Program-made: the position numbers and the translations under genes
Assembly (NCBI GenBank): GCA_003254905.1
Contig: QANU01111459.1
Location: 170,799-234,798, forward strand
Direction of reading: 5' to 3'
Length of the DNA: 64,000 bases
Origin: Nissolia schottii
Lineage: Eukaryota; Streptophyta; Magnoliopsida; Fabales; Fabaceae
The notes under the pieces: generated by a model
Seen by the model: the letters and a program-made list of their open reading frames with translations, nothing else
Database searches by the model: none
What the model was told of the DNA's origin: nothing
Shown here: piece after piece, positions 44,385 through 54,902 of the stretch
Layout: each line of letters starts with the position of its first letter
How positions within the stretch are numbered: the first letter of the stretch is position 1

Positions 44385-45014
44385 AATTAGAAATAATTAA
44401 ATATATATTTACAAAATTATTTTAACACTCTTTTACAAGATAAAAAATTATAATAATAACTTTAAAAAAATTAAAATAAATATCACAAAAATATTTTTTT
44501 TTGTTAGCTTAAATAACATGTGTTCAAGTTGTGGGGGAAAAAATAATTAATAGATGCGATTTAATTTATTCTCTTTTCTTTTTTTTTCACCAAATCGATC
44601 CCACTAGATACATGTTTATCTCTAATTAGTTGAAACATTTGTGGCGCACTACACAGTCTATTGTTGAATCCACGAAGCATTATCCACATGCACAGTCAAA
44701 ACCAACAGCGCTAGCTGCAGATCAGAGATCTATCATTTACATCAAACACTTCCCTGTTACCAGTGATATCGATTCACGCATCCCTGCACCTGTACGCCAT
44801 TGATTCCATCGCAGTCATTTCCCTCTTAACATCACAACCACACCTATAAATTAATGTCCTTAATTTACCACACGACAATAATCATATAAATTAAAAACCT
44901 CAAGCTAATTTAATAAGGACCATACAATATATATATATGGTCCACATGCATCAAAATCTCACACCCTGGTAGGTACATACAATAATTAATCACAAGCATA
45001 CACACACATATATG
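44385..45014. other. Intergenic, 3' flank of the P450 gene
   Basis: AT-rich; the right end (from about 44800) is probably the 3' UTR and terminator region of the minus-strand P450 gene. No other gene is seen. Confidence 0.5.
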
Positions 45015-46562
45015 TCATGATGGTAGCAATGGTTGGTTACTTCCTCGCTCAGTTACTTTAACGGGAAGACCGCAACTGAAAGTAGCGGTGAGTCCAGGGG
45101 AGAATCGCGGGGTGCGGTGAGCGGGCCCCACCAGCTGGACCCGAAACCGTTTGAGCAGAGAGAGCGCAACGAACTTGATCTCAAGCAGTGCCATCTCTTT
45201 CCCCAAACAGACCCTCGCCCCGGCTTGGAAAACCGGGTACCGGAACGGGTTATCGGGGCAGAATACGCCGTGGCTGTTCAACCACCTCTGGGGCCTGAAC
45301 TCGTGGCAGTGTGGGCCCCACAAGTCCTCGCAGCGGGCCATCGCGTAGGGGTGGTAGGTAACCCTAGTTCCCCCCTTCACCCACGTGCCGTCGGGTAACA
45401 CGTCGTCCTCCAAGCAGAATTTGGAATCGAACTGAATCGGAGGGTACAGCCTCATGCTCTCGTGCGTGGCGGCCTGCAGGTAGCGCAGTTGTTGTAACTG
45501 CTCGTAGTTAGTTACCTGGAAATCCGGACCAATCACCTTGTCGGCTTCCAACAGAATAACTGACTCGACCTCCGGGTGGTTGGCCAGCAGCCAGAAGAAG
45601 CTGGTGAGGGCCGATGCCACCGTGTCGCGGCCGGCTAAAAGAAAGCTTATGATTATGTCTCTCAAGTATCTGTCGTCGTGGACGCTGGTCATGAAACGTG
45701 ACAAGAGGTCCTGCCGACCCGCAAACCCGATCTTCCTTCTTTGCCTGATGACCTCTTTGGCTAACATGTTTATCATTCTAACCGCTTCTTGAAGCCTCTT
45801 CTCGCTCCCGAGATTGAGTAACCGCTTGGTCTTCCACACGAGAGGGGACACGCACATGGCCCTCTCGGCGGACAGCTGAGACGCGAGGTCGAAGGAAACG
45901 GCGAAGTCGGAGATCGGCATGGAGAGCTCCAAGCACTTGGGGTCAAGCCCGAAGGAGAATTTGCAAATGGCGTCGAAGGAGAATCTCCTGAAAACGTCTT
46001 GCAGGTCGACCACTTGGCCCTGCTTCGAGGAGAGGAGAGGGAGGAGGCGGTGGTGGATCTCGTGGCTCACGATCTCGAAGGCGAAGGACCTTATGGACTG
46101 CCTGCTGAGCTCCAGGCTGGCCATCTTCTTCTGGAAGCTCCACGTGTCGCCGTCCGCGTTGAAGATCCCCCGCCCTAGAAAGTCGCCAAGGATGGCTGAG
46201 AAGCTCTTCCCCTTGGGGTAGTTGTGGAAGTTCGTTTTGAGCATGTACTCCACGTTGTCAGGGTTGGCGGTCACGGTGTTGCCGAGCACGTGGATGTGGA
46301 TGGTTTTGGTTGGGGAGTTGCGGAGGAGGTGGGCGTACCAGTCGCAGAGGTTGACGAAGTGTTTGGACCAGCTTGAGGTGAGGTAGGCGTGGCAGATCTC
46401 GCAGCTGCATAAGGTTCTGGGGAAGAAAGGGGAGAGAGGAGAAAGGGCGGCGAGGATCGCGATGAGGATGATGCAGGTTAGGGAGAGCAAGAGGGTGCCT
46501 AAGGAGGCGTTGGTCAGAAGGAGCTCGGTCAGGGAGAAGATAGCTAAAGGTTCGAGTTCCAT
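45015..46562 (-). CDS. CYP94C: Cytochrome P450, CYP94 family, CYP94C-like (intronless, 515 aa)
   Basis: ER-anchored haem monooxygenase. In CYP94C enzymes the known reaction is oxidation of 12-hydroxy-jasmonoyl-isoleucine to the 12-carboxy form, inactivating the hormone; CYP94s also hydroxylate fatty acids. A single 515-aa frame has an N-terminal membrane anchor (LGTLLLSLTCIILIAILAAL). The family-typical CEICHAYLTSSW and NVEYMLKTNFHNYPKGK follow. The I-helix oxygen motif is AGRDTVAS near residue 310, the ExxR is ESMR, and the haem loop is FQAGARVCLG with the cysteine ligand near 452. The start ATG (MELEPLAIF) is the first in frame. No intron is needed, as is usual for CYP94s. The subfamily call rests on remembered similarity to Arabidopsis CYP94C1; another CYP94 subfamily is possible. 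Confidence 0.92.
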   Translation of the reverse strand: MELEPLAIFSLTELLLTNASLGTLLLSLTCIILIAILAALSPLSPFFPRTLCSCEICHAYLTSSWSKHFVNLCDWYAHLLRNSPTKTIHIHVLGNTVTANPDNVEYMLKTNFHNYPKGKSFSAILGDFLGRGIFNADGDTWSFQKKMASLELSRQSIRSFAFEIVSHEIHHRLLPLLSSKQGQVVDLQDVFRRFSFDAICKFSFGLDPKCLELSMPISDFAVSFDLASQLSAERAMCVSPLVWKTKRLLNLGSEKRLQEAVRMINMLAKEVIRQRRKIGFAGRQDLLSRFMTSVHDDRYLRDIIISFLLAGRDTVASALTSFFWLLANHPEVESVILLEADKVIGPDFQVTNYEQLQQLRYLQAATHESMRLYPPIQFDSKFCLEDDVLPDGTWVKGGTRVTYHPYAMARCEDLWGPHCHEFRPQRWLNSHGVFCPDNPFRYPVFQAGARVCLGKEMALLEIKFVALSLLKRFRVQLVGPAHRTPRFSPGLTATFSCGLPVKVTERGSNQPLLPS

Positions 46563-47480
46563 CTGATATGGATTTGGAGATGATCAGATAGTGCGGAAAG
46601 GAAAGAGGAGAAATGATGTGCAATTAGACGGAGACAATTAAGAGGCATCGGCAATGGATACGTAATAATTAGTTCTATGATTTTTACTCATTTCACATGA
46701 GATTAGATGGGATGCTGACACTTATAATTTGATTTTGTACTTCTCTTTTTTTAAAGACACCAAGTCTTCATTTTCACGCTTATTATAGAGTTTATGTTCA
46801 CATTACAGTGACTCACATGATATATGATATGTCATACGTGTGAAAATAAAGATTTTGTGTTTATACTAAAGTTGGCATGCATATTACACTGCTCTAATTT
46901 CATTTACTATTAGATGAGATTTCAAAATATGCGTTTATTGAATGTGTTATTTAAATTTAATTTATATTAAACATTGTGACGACTTAATCATTGGAGCCAA
47001 AATTTTTGCCAAAGATGCTGAAATATATATAGCATAAAATAAAATAAATACCATTTATGATATAAATTTATAATTAATATTAAAAAAAATCAATCTTTAT
47101 CATTTTTGAAAGAATTAGTTGAATGTGCTACCAAACAATATTTTAAATAGTACTCACTAGATTTAAAAAAGAATAGGTGAATTAGAGTTTGTTTTATAAT
47201 TTATTCTCTCTCTTGTCTTAAAAAATGATTCAATATATAGTTTTTTTCCCCTTAAATATTTCATTGTTTTAATCTAAAATAAAATGTTTGTATGTAAGTT
47301 TTATAAAAAAAAAAAAGGAATTGGAACTAAATTAGCCAAAAATCATAACATCATAAAACATTTAATAGCTAATAAGTTCATTGAATGAATTAGAAAAATA
47401 AAAATTCACAAAAAAAACCTATTCTAGAGATATTTGTATGCCGCAAACAAGCTACACCAATGAAACTTTGGGTTGGTTGT
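46563..47480. other. Promoter side of the P450 gene and intergenic DNA
   Basis: AT-rich; no reading frame or repeat boundary is seen. Regulatory sites for the P450 must be in the left part but none was clear enough to list. Confidence 0.5.
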
Positions 47481-47690
47481 CACTTCAAGAAAAAAAGGCA
47501 TTTAGTAGCGATTAAAAACATGTTCTGACGGTTAAAGAAAGTCACAAAACCGCCGTTAAATTCACCATAAGTGCACGAACAATTTTGCAACAGTTATGAA
47601 CTGTCGCATAACATAAACTTACAATTATCACTTTATTTAGTGACAGTTCTAATTGGCACAGAATTTAGCATTTAAACTTTTCAACTCACC
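47481..47690. mobile_element. CACTA-like transposon end (remnant)
   Basis: Begins 'cacttcaagaaaaaaagg' at 47481, close to the plant CACTA terminal motif CACTACAAGAAAA. Sub-terminal short repeats follow ('gttctgacggtt', 'caacagttatgaactgtcgc', 'gtgacagttctaa'), a pattern seen in CACTA sub-terminal regions. The opposite end and target duplication were not found, so this is probably a fragment. Confidence 0.4.
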
Positions 47691-48903
47691 TAAAAAGGCT
47701 ACAACAATGAAAAAGAATTAAAATAAAATTGTCTTAGTTTATTGTTTAAAACATCATACAATTATTTTTATCTTTCTTTTTTACTATGTTCCATATTGAT
47801 CTAAACTCTCAAGCCAAGTTTTAAAGTTTAAATTAATTAAAAGAATAAAAAGAGATGGAGTGTGAGCATTTAGAAGTGAAGAACAAGAAAATTATTCACT
47901 ATTTAGTAGAGCAAGAAGAAGAAGATTGTATGAAAAGTTAAAATATTTTTTTTTGTTAAAGTTAAAATATTTTGAAGTATTTTTTATGAATATTTTTATG
48001 AATATTTTAATAATTTCAAATGTTAAAAGGCATGTGAGTGAAGTGTTTGACATACAAAATCTACAAGAGAGTGAGACATTTTTCATTTTTAAATTATGGA
48101 GGAATTATAAGCGTTGATTTTATAAGTATTCTAATGTAATTTATATTTGTGTAACATGTAGCATTTTTCTCTAATAAAAATGTTGCTTTATAGGCTAAAA
48201 GCATTGCTTTAGTGTAAAAAATGTTGTCTTTTACTAAAAGCTATGCTGCCAAATTTATTAATATAAAAAAAATTGATAACTTGGAGGGAACAATGGCCCC
48301 TCGATCCGGTCCCTCTTAAATTCGTTCATACACTCATCATTTATTATTAAATGAGACTTTAATCACATTTACATTTCATTAAATCAACACAATATATTAC
48401 AAAAAATGAGTACAAGCAATACTTCATATTTTTTCATACATGACTTGGGTCATTATATATCTATAGCGCTGTATGTATGCGCAAATGTTAGGGAGGGCGT
48501 GCGTATGTGTATAGGTATACTAGTATAGTGCAGTGCTGCTAAGTTCAGTGGTAGCTAGACTTGTTCTGTAAAGGAAATAATGATTGAACATAGAGACAAA
48601 CTAAGGACACAAAGAACCCGTGTCGTTGCAAGAAAACAAAGTCAGTTGTCCGAGGCATCTGCTTGCTGCATCATTATCACCCTTGCTGTATAGTTTTGTA
48701 CTCTTGATACATTAACTCACGTGTTCAATACCAGTCCCACTAGAAAAATTCTTGAATTGTCGTAAGGCTAATATTTCATATTTAGAAACATTTAAAAAAA
48801 AAAATTGATGGGTTGAGTTAAGTAGGTTCACCCTTCACAAGCTGAAACCCATACAGATGATTTTATGTAATTTTAATTTTTCTTTCGATTAATATTTGAG
48901 AGA
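47691..48903. other. AT-rich intergenic DNA
   Basis: No gene or RNA recognised. There is a short direct repetition of 'gttaaaatattttt'-like sequence near 47936-48010. Confidence 0.45.
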
Positions 48904-48912
48904 GATTTTTTA

Positions 48913-50057
48913 GGCTTAATTAAGTTTTTAGCTCCTGTAAAATTTCAAAGTTTATTTTTAGTCTCTGTAAAATTTCAAAGTTTGTTTTTAATCACTCTGT
49001 CTAGCTGGGGTTAATGGCGCTGACGTGGCGTGCCAGCTAAAAACTAAATTTTATTTAAATAATTTTTTTTGTGTCTATGAAAGGGTAAAACCAACATTAA
49101 ACAATTTTTTATTTTATGTATATTTAAATAATTTTAATCACATATTTAATAATTTAAATAATTTTAACATTTTTTTATTAATATGAACACGATTTAGTAG
49201 TTTAAATTATTTAAAATTTGTTAAAATAAAAATAGTTATTTTTTTATTTGATATTAGTTAGTATAAATATTAAATATATATTTGAAACATGGTGACAATA
49301 TACAAAGAAGATTACATAAGTATTGGGGAGGAGTATGTTAATTTACTAGGATGTATATTATGATAATTTATTATATGTCAGTCTATAGAGTGGTCAAGTG
49401 GACTACAAGTAAAGTGTAGTGTGGCATATCCTAAATTATCCTAATATATATTCTAATAAATTAACACACTCCTACTTATGTAATCTTCTTTGTATATTGT
49501 CACCATGTTCCAAATATATATTTAATATTTATACTAACTAATATCAAGTAAAAAAAAAGTATATATAATTATTTTAGCAAATTTTAAATAATTTAAACTA
49601 CAAAATCATGTTCATATTAATAAAAAAATGTCAAAATTATTTTAAATTATTTAAATTATTAATTATGTGATTAAAATTATTTAAAATAAATATAAAATAA
49701 AAAATTGTTTGATGTTAGTTTTACCCTTTCATAGGCACAAAAAATTATTTAAATAAAATTTAGTTTTTAACCCTGGTAAAATTTCAAAGTTTGTTTTTAG
49801 TCCCCGTAAAATTTCAAGGTTTGTTTTTAGTCCCTTTGTCTGGCTGGGGTTAATGACGCTGACATGGCATGCCACATGGCATAATTATGTCACGTGTCAC
49901 GGCATTTCAGTGCTTTTAATAGTCACGTCAGCGCCGTTAACCCAGCCAGACAAAGGGACTAAAAACAAATCTTGAAATGTTACGGGGTTTAAAAATTGTA
50001 CACAGGAACTAAAAACAAACTTTGAAATTTTAGAAGGACTAAAATCTTAATTAAACC
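48913..50057. mobile_element. Mutator-like element with nested palindrome and 9-bp target duplication
   Basis: Terminal inverted repeats start ggcttaattaag (48913) and end cttaattaaacc (50057). Repeated 'ttttagtccctg'-type units sit inside the ends. A 9-bp flanking near-duplication is gattttttа-type: g+attttta run at 48904-48912 and t+attttta run at 50058-50066 (8 of 9 identical). Inside, a long hairpin has arms at about 49030-49335 and 49485-49780, and the terminal unit recurs in direct orientation at about 49765-49865. The last 300 bases (49765-50057) thus look like a small complete element by themselves. No transposase is encoded. The Mutator assignment rests on long inverted repeats and 9-bp duplication. 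Confidence 0.65.
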
Positions 50058-53000
50058 TATTTTTTAACATACTTTAAAAAATGTCATCAAAAGTAATAAA
50101 AACATAAAAAATAATGAATGATTTTATACGTAGCAAAATAGGTACACGAAACAAAGTAACAAACCATTTATTTTTTCTTCTCATGTAATGTAATGTAATG
50201 GTAACAAAAGCAAAAACATGATCTAATTGTAAATCGTGGCTTCTCATCAGCTTCCAAGTTCGATTTAGTGTGTGTGATTGTATGTCTTTCAACAATCAAC
50301 ACAACCATACGTTCTGTATTTTTCATTTTGATATTGTGTTAATTCATTTTACACCATGAGATTTATATAAGTGATGTGGACATTTACTGAAAATTTATTT
50401 AATCTATGATTAAATGTGAATTAACATAATATTTTCATGTAAAATAAACTTAACTCTTTTGATATAAAGATGTTACTCAAATTTATTTGAGAAAACTTTA
50501 AAGGGCTTCATTGAATTATTATTTTATTATTAATTAAAAATAAGTCTCATTTTTTTTCTCAACCAATAATTAAATATTTAACTATAAATAGAATTTTTCA
50601 TCTGTATGACCTGACAACGATTCTCTTTATCGTCTGCCAGAGCCTGTTCACGTGTTTTTTCTTTCGATATTTTAATTTTTCTTTTACTGTTATATTCGAT
50701 TCACATTTATTATCCTTGAATGTTATGGTCTCCTTTACACATGTGCTTTCATTTAGACAGTGATACTCTAACCTGATAGATCAGGTAAAGTAAAGTACAA
50801 AGTAAAGAATCTCATTAATTAAATTATTAAAGTGAAAGTGATTTATCTCTTATTTTAAAAAGTAGAGTGAGCAATATCACAATTAGAGAAAGTGATCTCA
50901 TTTTTTTACTTTAATAATCTAATTATGAGATATTTCACTTTAGATAATCTAAATCTATTTCCTTTGTACGTAGGCTTTCTTTCGTTGAAGGGAATCAATA
51001 TATCTTTCGAGATATCAAACATGTGAGCATGTCATTTAAGTGCCAACATATATACCTAAATATTTTTATGCAAAAATTGAACTAAATGGTTGGTTGAACT
51101 CAAGTATATACTAGTCATAACGAAAAGTTTGTTATATAAAGAAAATTGTTACAAAGATGACTTACTGAATAACTAAAAGATAAAGATGTATACACCTAAA
51201 ACAGATGATAAACAAAACAAAACAAATGATAAAAATAAATCTGAAAATAATGATGTGATGAAACAAATTAAATTGCAATTCTAACTAACTGTTACACTTG
51301 CTTTATCAATACACATTTTTAGATTATAAAAGCCTTCTTCAAATCATAACATCAAAACATACTTTGCATCTTTGACCCAAAACCTTTGTCTAATTTCATT
51401 GTTTTATGTTTCTTTTCTTATTTTCACTAAAATTTCATCATTAATTAAGATCATTATTTTGCCTATTATTTGTTTTGTATAAGATTACTAAATAAAATTT
51501 CATATTACCTTTGTCTAATCTATATTCGCACAGAATTTCATAATGACTTTAAAGTACAGCATTATTCCAAATTTCAAGTACAACTTAGCCATACGTATAT
51601 ACACGTGCATATAGAACACGTTTTACTTGAAGCACTCGATCAGCTTTGGACTCCCCCCTCAAAAAGCCAGCAGAGGGCTTGATCCAAACTTGCTAGCAGA
51701 CAATTGGGCATTAATTGAACTGATGGGCCCCAATATATTCTTTTGGATGATAGCATGGCCCATATTGCCACTGCAAATCTCGCTGGCACTTGCATGCACT
51801 GCATCTCTACTTGACGTCAATACCAAATGCTGAAATTATTGTGCGCGCCTCCCTATATGTGATTCTGACTATACATATAGATAAAATGATATTTTAATCC
51901 ACACATATAACTCACTACTTCTGTATAAATGCCGTGTCAAGAACATGTCTATCACAATTTTTCATGACTACGTACAAATGTTCAAAATGGATCCACCTTT
52001 AGAAGAGCTGAAACATAGGCACAAAAATTTGAAAACTTTGTATAATAGATAAGTAAATTAATATTTTTGTCCCTATTATTTAGTTAAGTTAGCTCCCCCG
52101 CACTAAAATAAAAATGTAATTAAAGAAAATCATTTAAAATTTTTGTTAACACCTCATCTTTTCTTCGCATATTCTAACTCTAAATAGATAAAAGAACAAG
52201 TTACAACCCAATTTCCTTTCATTCCTTTTATCCTGTCAAAATAACAAGTTTTCTCTAATTTTCTCATTTTTTAATATGCTTTGTAGAAAAAATTGCTTAG
52301 CTACTTTGTTAAAGCTAAAAAACAAAGGATATCTCTTCATTTTTTTTTCCAAAAACAAAAAGTCTCTTCATTTTAAATGCTTAAATATAATTATATGAAA
52401 TTTCATATTTCTATATTTTGCCCCTCTTACTTAAAATTCCTGGATCCGTCACCTCAATTATTAATCGATGCACAAATGGGTCCTGTCCAGCCCAGCGAGA
52501 TCATGCATGGTGTTCCTTTTCATGCTTTCCTTTTGCTTTACTACACCAATTTGATTTGAATTTTTTTTTTATTATTCTTGAAAGCAGAGAGTGAAGAAAG
52601 GAGGACCACACCAAATCACAAAACCATGTGCACCATATTTACGGGCTAGTATCAGTGTATCATTAATTAATTTTCCTACGCATGCATGGGACGACATATT
52701 ATGATCTGAAATTATTTGCGCGCCAGAAGTGAAAGGGAACCAAATGAAAATTTTACCCAGTTTGCTTCCTTGATTGACCTTCATGGGGCGAGTTATTGAT
52801 TTTGATTTAATAATTAATGTGAATATTGTCAATGATTTCATAAATCCCATGCCAATAATTAAAGGAAAAAATGCTAGAGAATCGGAAAATTTTGTCAGAA
52901 TTTAATTGTAAGTATAATATGACATGTTTGCCTAAAATGATCTATTGCAGCATGTGATCCATGGACTCGTAATTTTGTTCAATGATAAGCTTTTAAAAAT

Positions 53001-53180
53001 AATTGTTTTTGAAATGATATTAGAGTCTTTATAATCAAAATGTCAAGAGTTTAATCATTGTTAACCCCATTTCAAAAAAAATATTCACGTTTCAAGCAAA
53101 TAATCATTTCAAGAGACATACAGATAACTACCCATTTTATACGAGTCCAGCTGGTCGGGTATCAATTACACAAATTAGAA
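50058..53180. other. AT-rich intergenic DNA
   Basis: About 3 kb without a supported gene. Short GC-richer islands at 51640-51830 and 52440-52550 have short frames with no domain I recognise. Confidence 0.5.
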
Positions 53181-54847
53181 GCTTTGAAACCAAAACAGAA
53201 ATTATTGAAAAGTTATGATAAATAGAACAAAGAGGAGTGGCAAGTAGCAATATTGTTGCAAATAATCTATTGCTAGCTAGCTAGAATTGAAGATGGTGAA
53301 GAGCATTTGTGCTTCGAGTGACCTCTACCTCCAAAGAGAGAGAAATTGAGCACGGTGGAGACTCTGTATTTGAGTGGGACAAAAATCTTTTAAAATAAAA
53401 AATAAACGATTTTATTTTTAAATTAATAAAATAAATATAAATTTTTACTGATTAATTTATTGGTCTAATAACGAAACCCTTTACTTTAACTTAAAAGAAA
53501 AGAAACTTCTACTTTAAAACATCTAAATCCAAATGAATAAAGTGTTAAGTATTTATAAAAATTAAGTATACAAACACCGTTACTATTTCAAAAAATAGAT
53601 TTGATTATATTTTAGACCACAACACTTATAAAATAGAATTATGTGGCGTAGATGGGATAATGGAGATATAGTTACTAGTTAATTACCTTTAGGAGGGCTT
53701 GAGCACCGCCGTAAAGGTAATCATTACCCGCGGCGGAGACAAGGGCGACTGAGTGGGTGAAATCGGTGGCTGAGTAAACGTTTTGTTTGATGAGCTGCTC
53801 CAAGAAATCGATTTGGGTGCTCATGTTTGGGGCCGCGGTACCATGTGAAACGAAAACACCGGTACCTCCATAAGCAAAATTCATCCCGTATTTCATTCAG
53901 GTCTTGTGGGTTCAATTTCCTCTGTGTGTAAGGTATCGGTGACTTTACCCCCAAATATGTTGCTACATGTATATATTAAGGCATCAAATTGGTGATTCTA
54001 TTATTTACTCAATTATTAATTCTTTTTCCTAAAAACCAACAAGATTAATTAATTTCTATTCAAGAATGCTTTTTGTACAATAAAATATGGATAATAATTA
54101 TACAACTTTCTTATAAAAGCATGTGTTTCACTGTGGAGAGAGAAGAAGTGATCATGATGAAACTGTGCTTTTAGGAGAGAGTTATATGATTGTTGTCTAT
54201 ATTTTATTTTACATGTAACATTTTTCATTTATCATCTAATAGGACGTTATTTAGAAGATTTTTAAAATAATAAGAAAAAAACTCAATATGTCCATATACA
54301 ATTGAATAATGACATGAAAATCTTTTATCTAAACAAATTAATCTCATATGTCATACATATATACACCTTCGTACATACCAATATAATCGGTGAGTATTCG
54401 GCCGTTGGAGGCTCGACCGGCAGGTTTACCGGGAAAGGTGATTCCAGAAGGTTCCTTCCATGCACCAGATACCGCTTTCTCCGAATTTCCAGTGTCAGCA
54501 TACGAGTCCCCAAAAACAAACATTTTTATGTCACCAAAACTATTATTATTATTATTATTATTAATAAGCTGCTGCTCACCACCTTCTAATTCCTCATGCT
54601 CTACGCGAGCTTCACCTCGCAGCCGCTTTTCTCCTATACATATATATAACACTGGTAAGTTACTCTCTAATTAAGATTTATATTATTATATATGCGCCGT
54701 CATTCTTAATTGATAAAGATTAAAGAAAGTTTCATGGATGCATAAAGTCAAAGGGGGGCTAGCCAGAGGGAAATGGAATAGAATACCTGGGAGAAGTAGT
54801 GCAATTAGACAAAGGAGAGAACAGCACACGTGCCTGTTTGACAACAT
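53180..54847 (-). pseudogene. GDSL esterase/lipase pseudogene (frameshifted, last exon mostly lost)
   Basis: A close relative of the intact gene at 59070-63497. Exon 1 is 54787-54847, exon 2 54379-54633 (VFGDSYADTGN, with a short Asn run upstream) and exon 3 53687-53962 (TYLGVKSPIPY ... VALVSAAGNDY). Relative to the intact copy, exon 3 carries four extra bases near 53898 ('ctgaatgaaatacggg' against 'ttgaaatacggg'), which shifts the frame. Exon 4, with the DxxH block, is absent except for its end at about 53290-53310 ('gaagagcatttgtgcttcg') and 3' UTR homology at 53184-53260. It cannot encode an active SGNH hydrolase. The splice sites and TATA box remain, so a transcript is possible. Confidence 0.88.
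54541..54564. repeat. (TTA)n / Asn-codon repeat in exon 2 of the pseudogene
   Basis: Seven to eight att/tta units that read as a run of Asn on the coding strand. The intact paralogue lacks them, so this is a repeat expansion in the decayed copy. Confidence 0.8.
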
Positions 54848-54894
54848 TATGAGTGTTAGTGCCTAGTTTGCTTTGAGTTCAGTCTTTAGAAAAC

Positions 54895-54902
54895 TATTTA
54901 TA
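54895..54902 (-). promoter_or_regulatory. TATA box of the GDSL pseudogene
   Basis: TATAAATAG on the minus strand about 48 bases before the former start codon. The same motif and its surroundings are conserved before the intact GDSL gene. Confidence 0.6.

Noticed and set aside
43083..44389. Solo-LTR interpretation of the 1.3 kb copia LTR
   Set aside because: The five bases on each side do not match (tacca versus naatt), and primer-binding-like sequence persists next to it, so it is better read as a truncated element.
51627..51833. 68-codon frame in a GC-richer island
   Set aside because: No domain, no neighbouring exons and no similarity I can name; likely chance.
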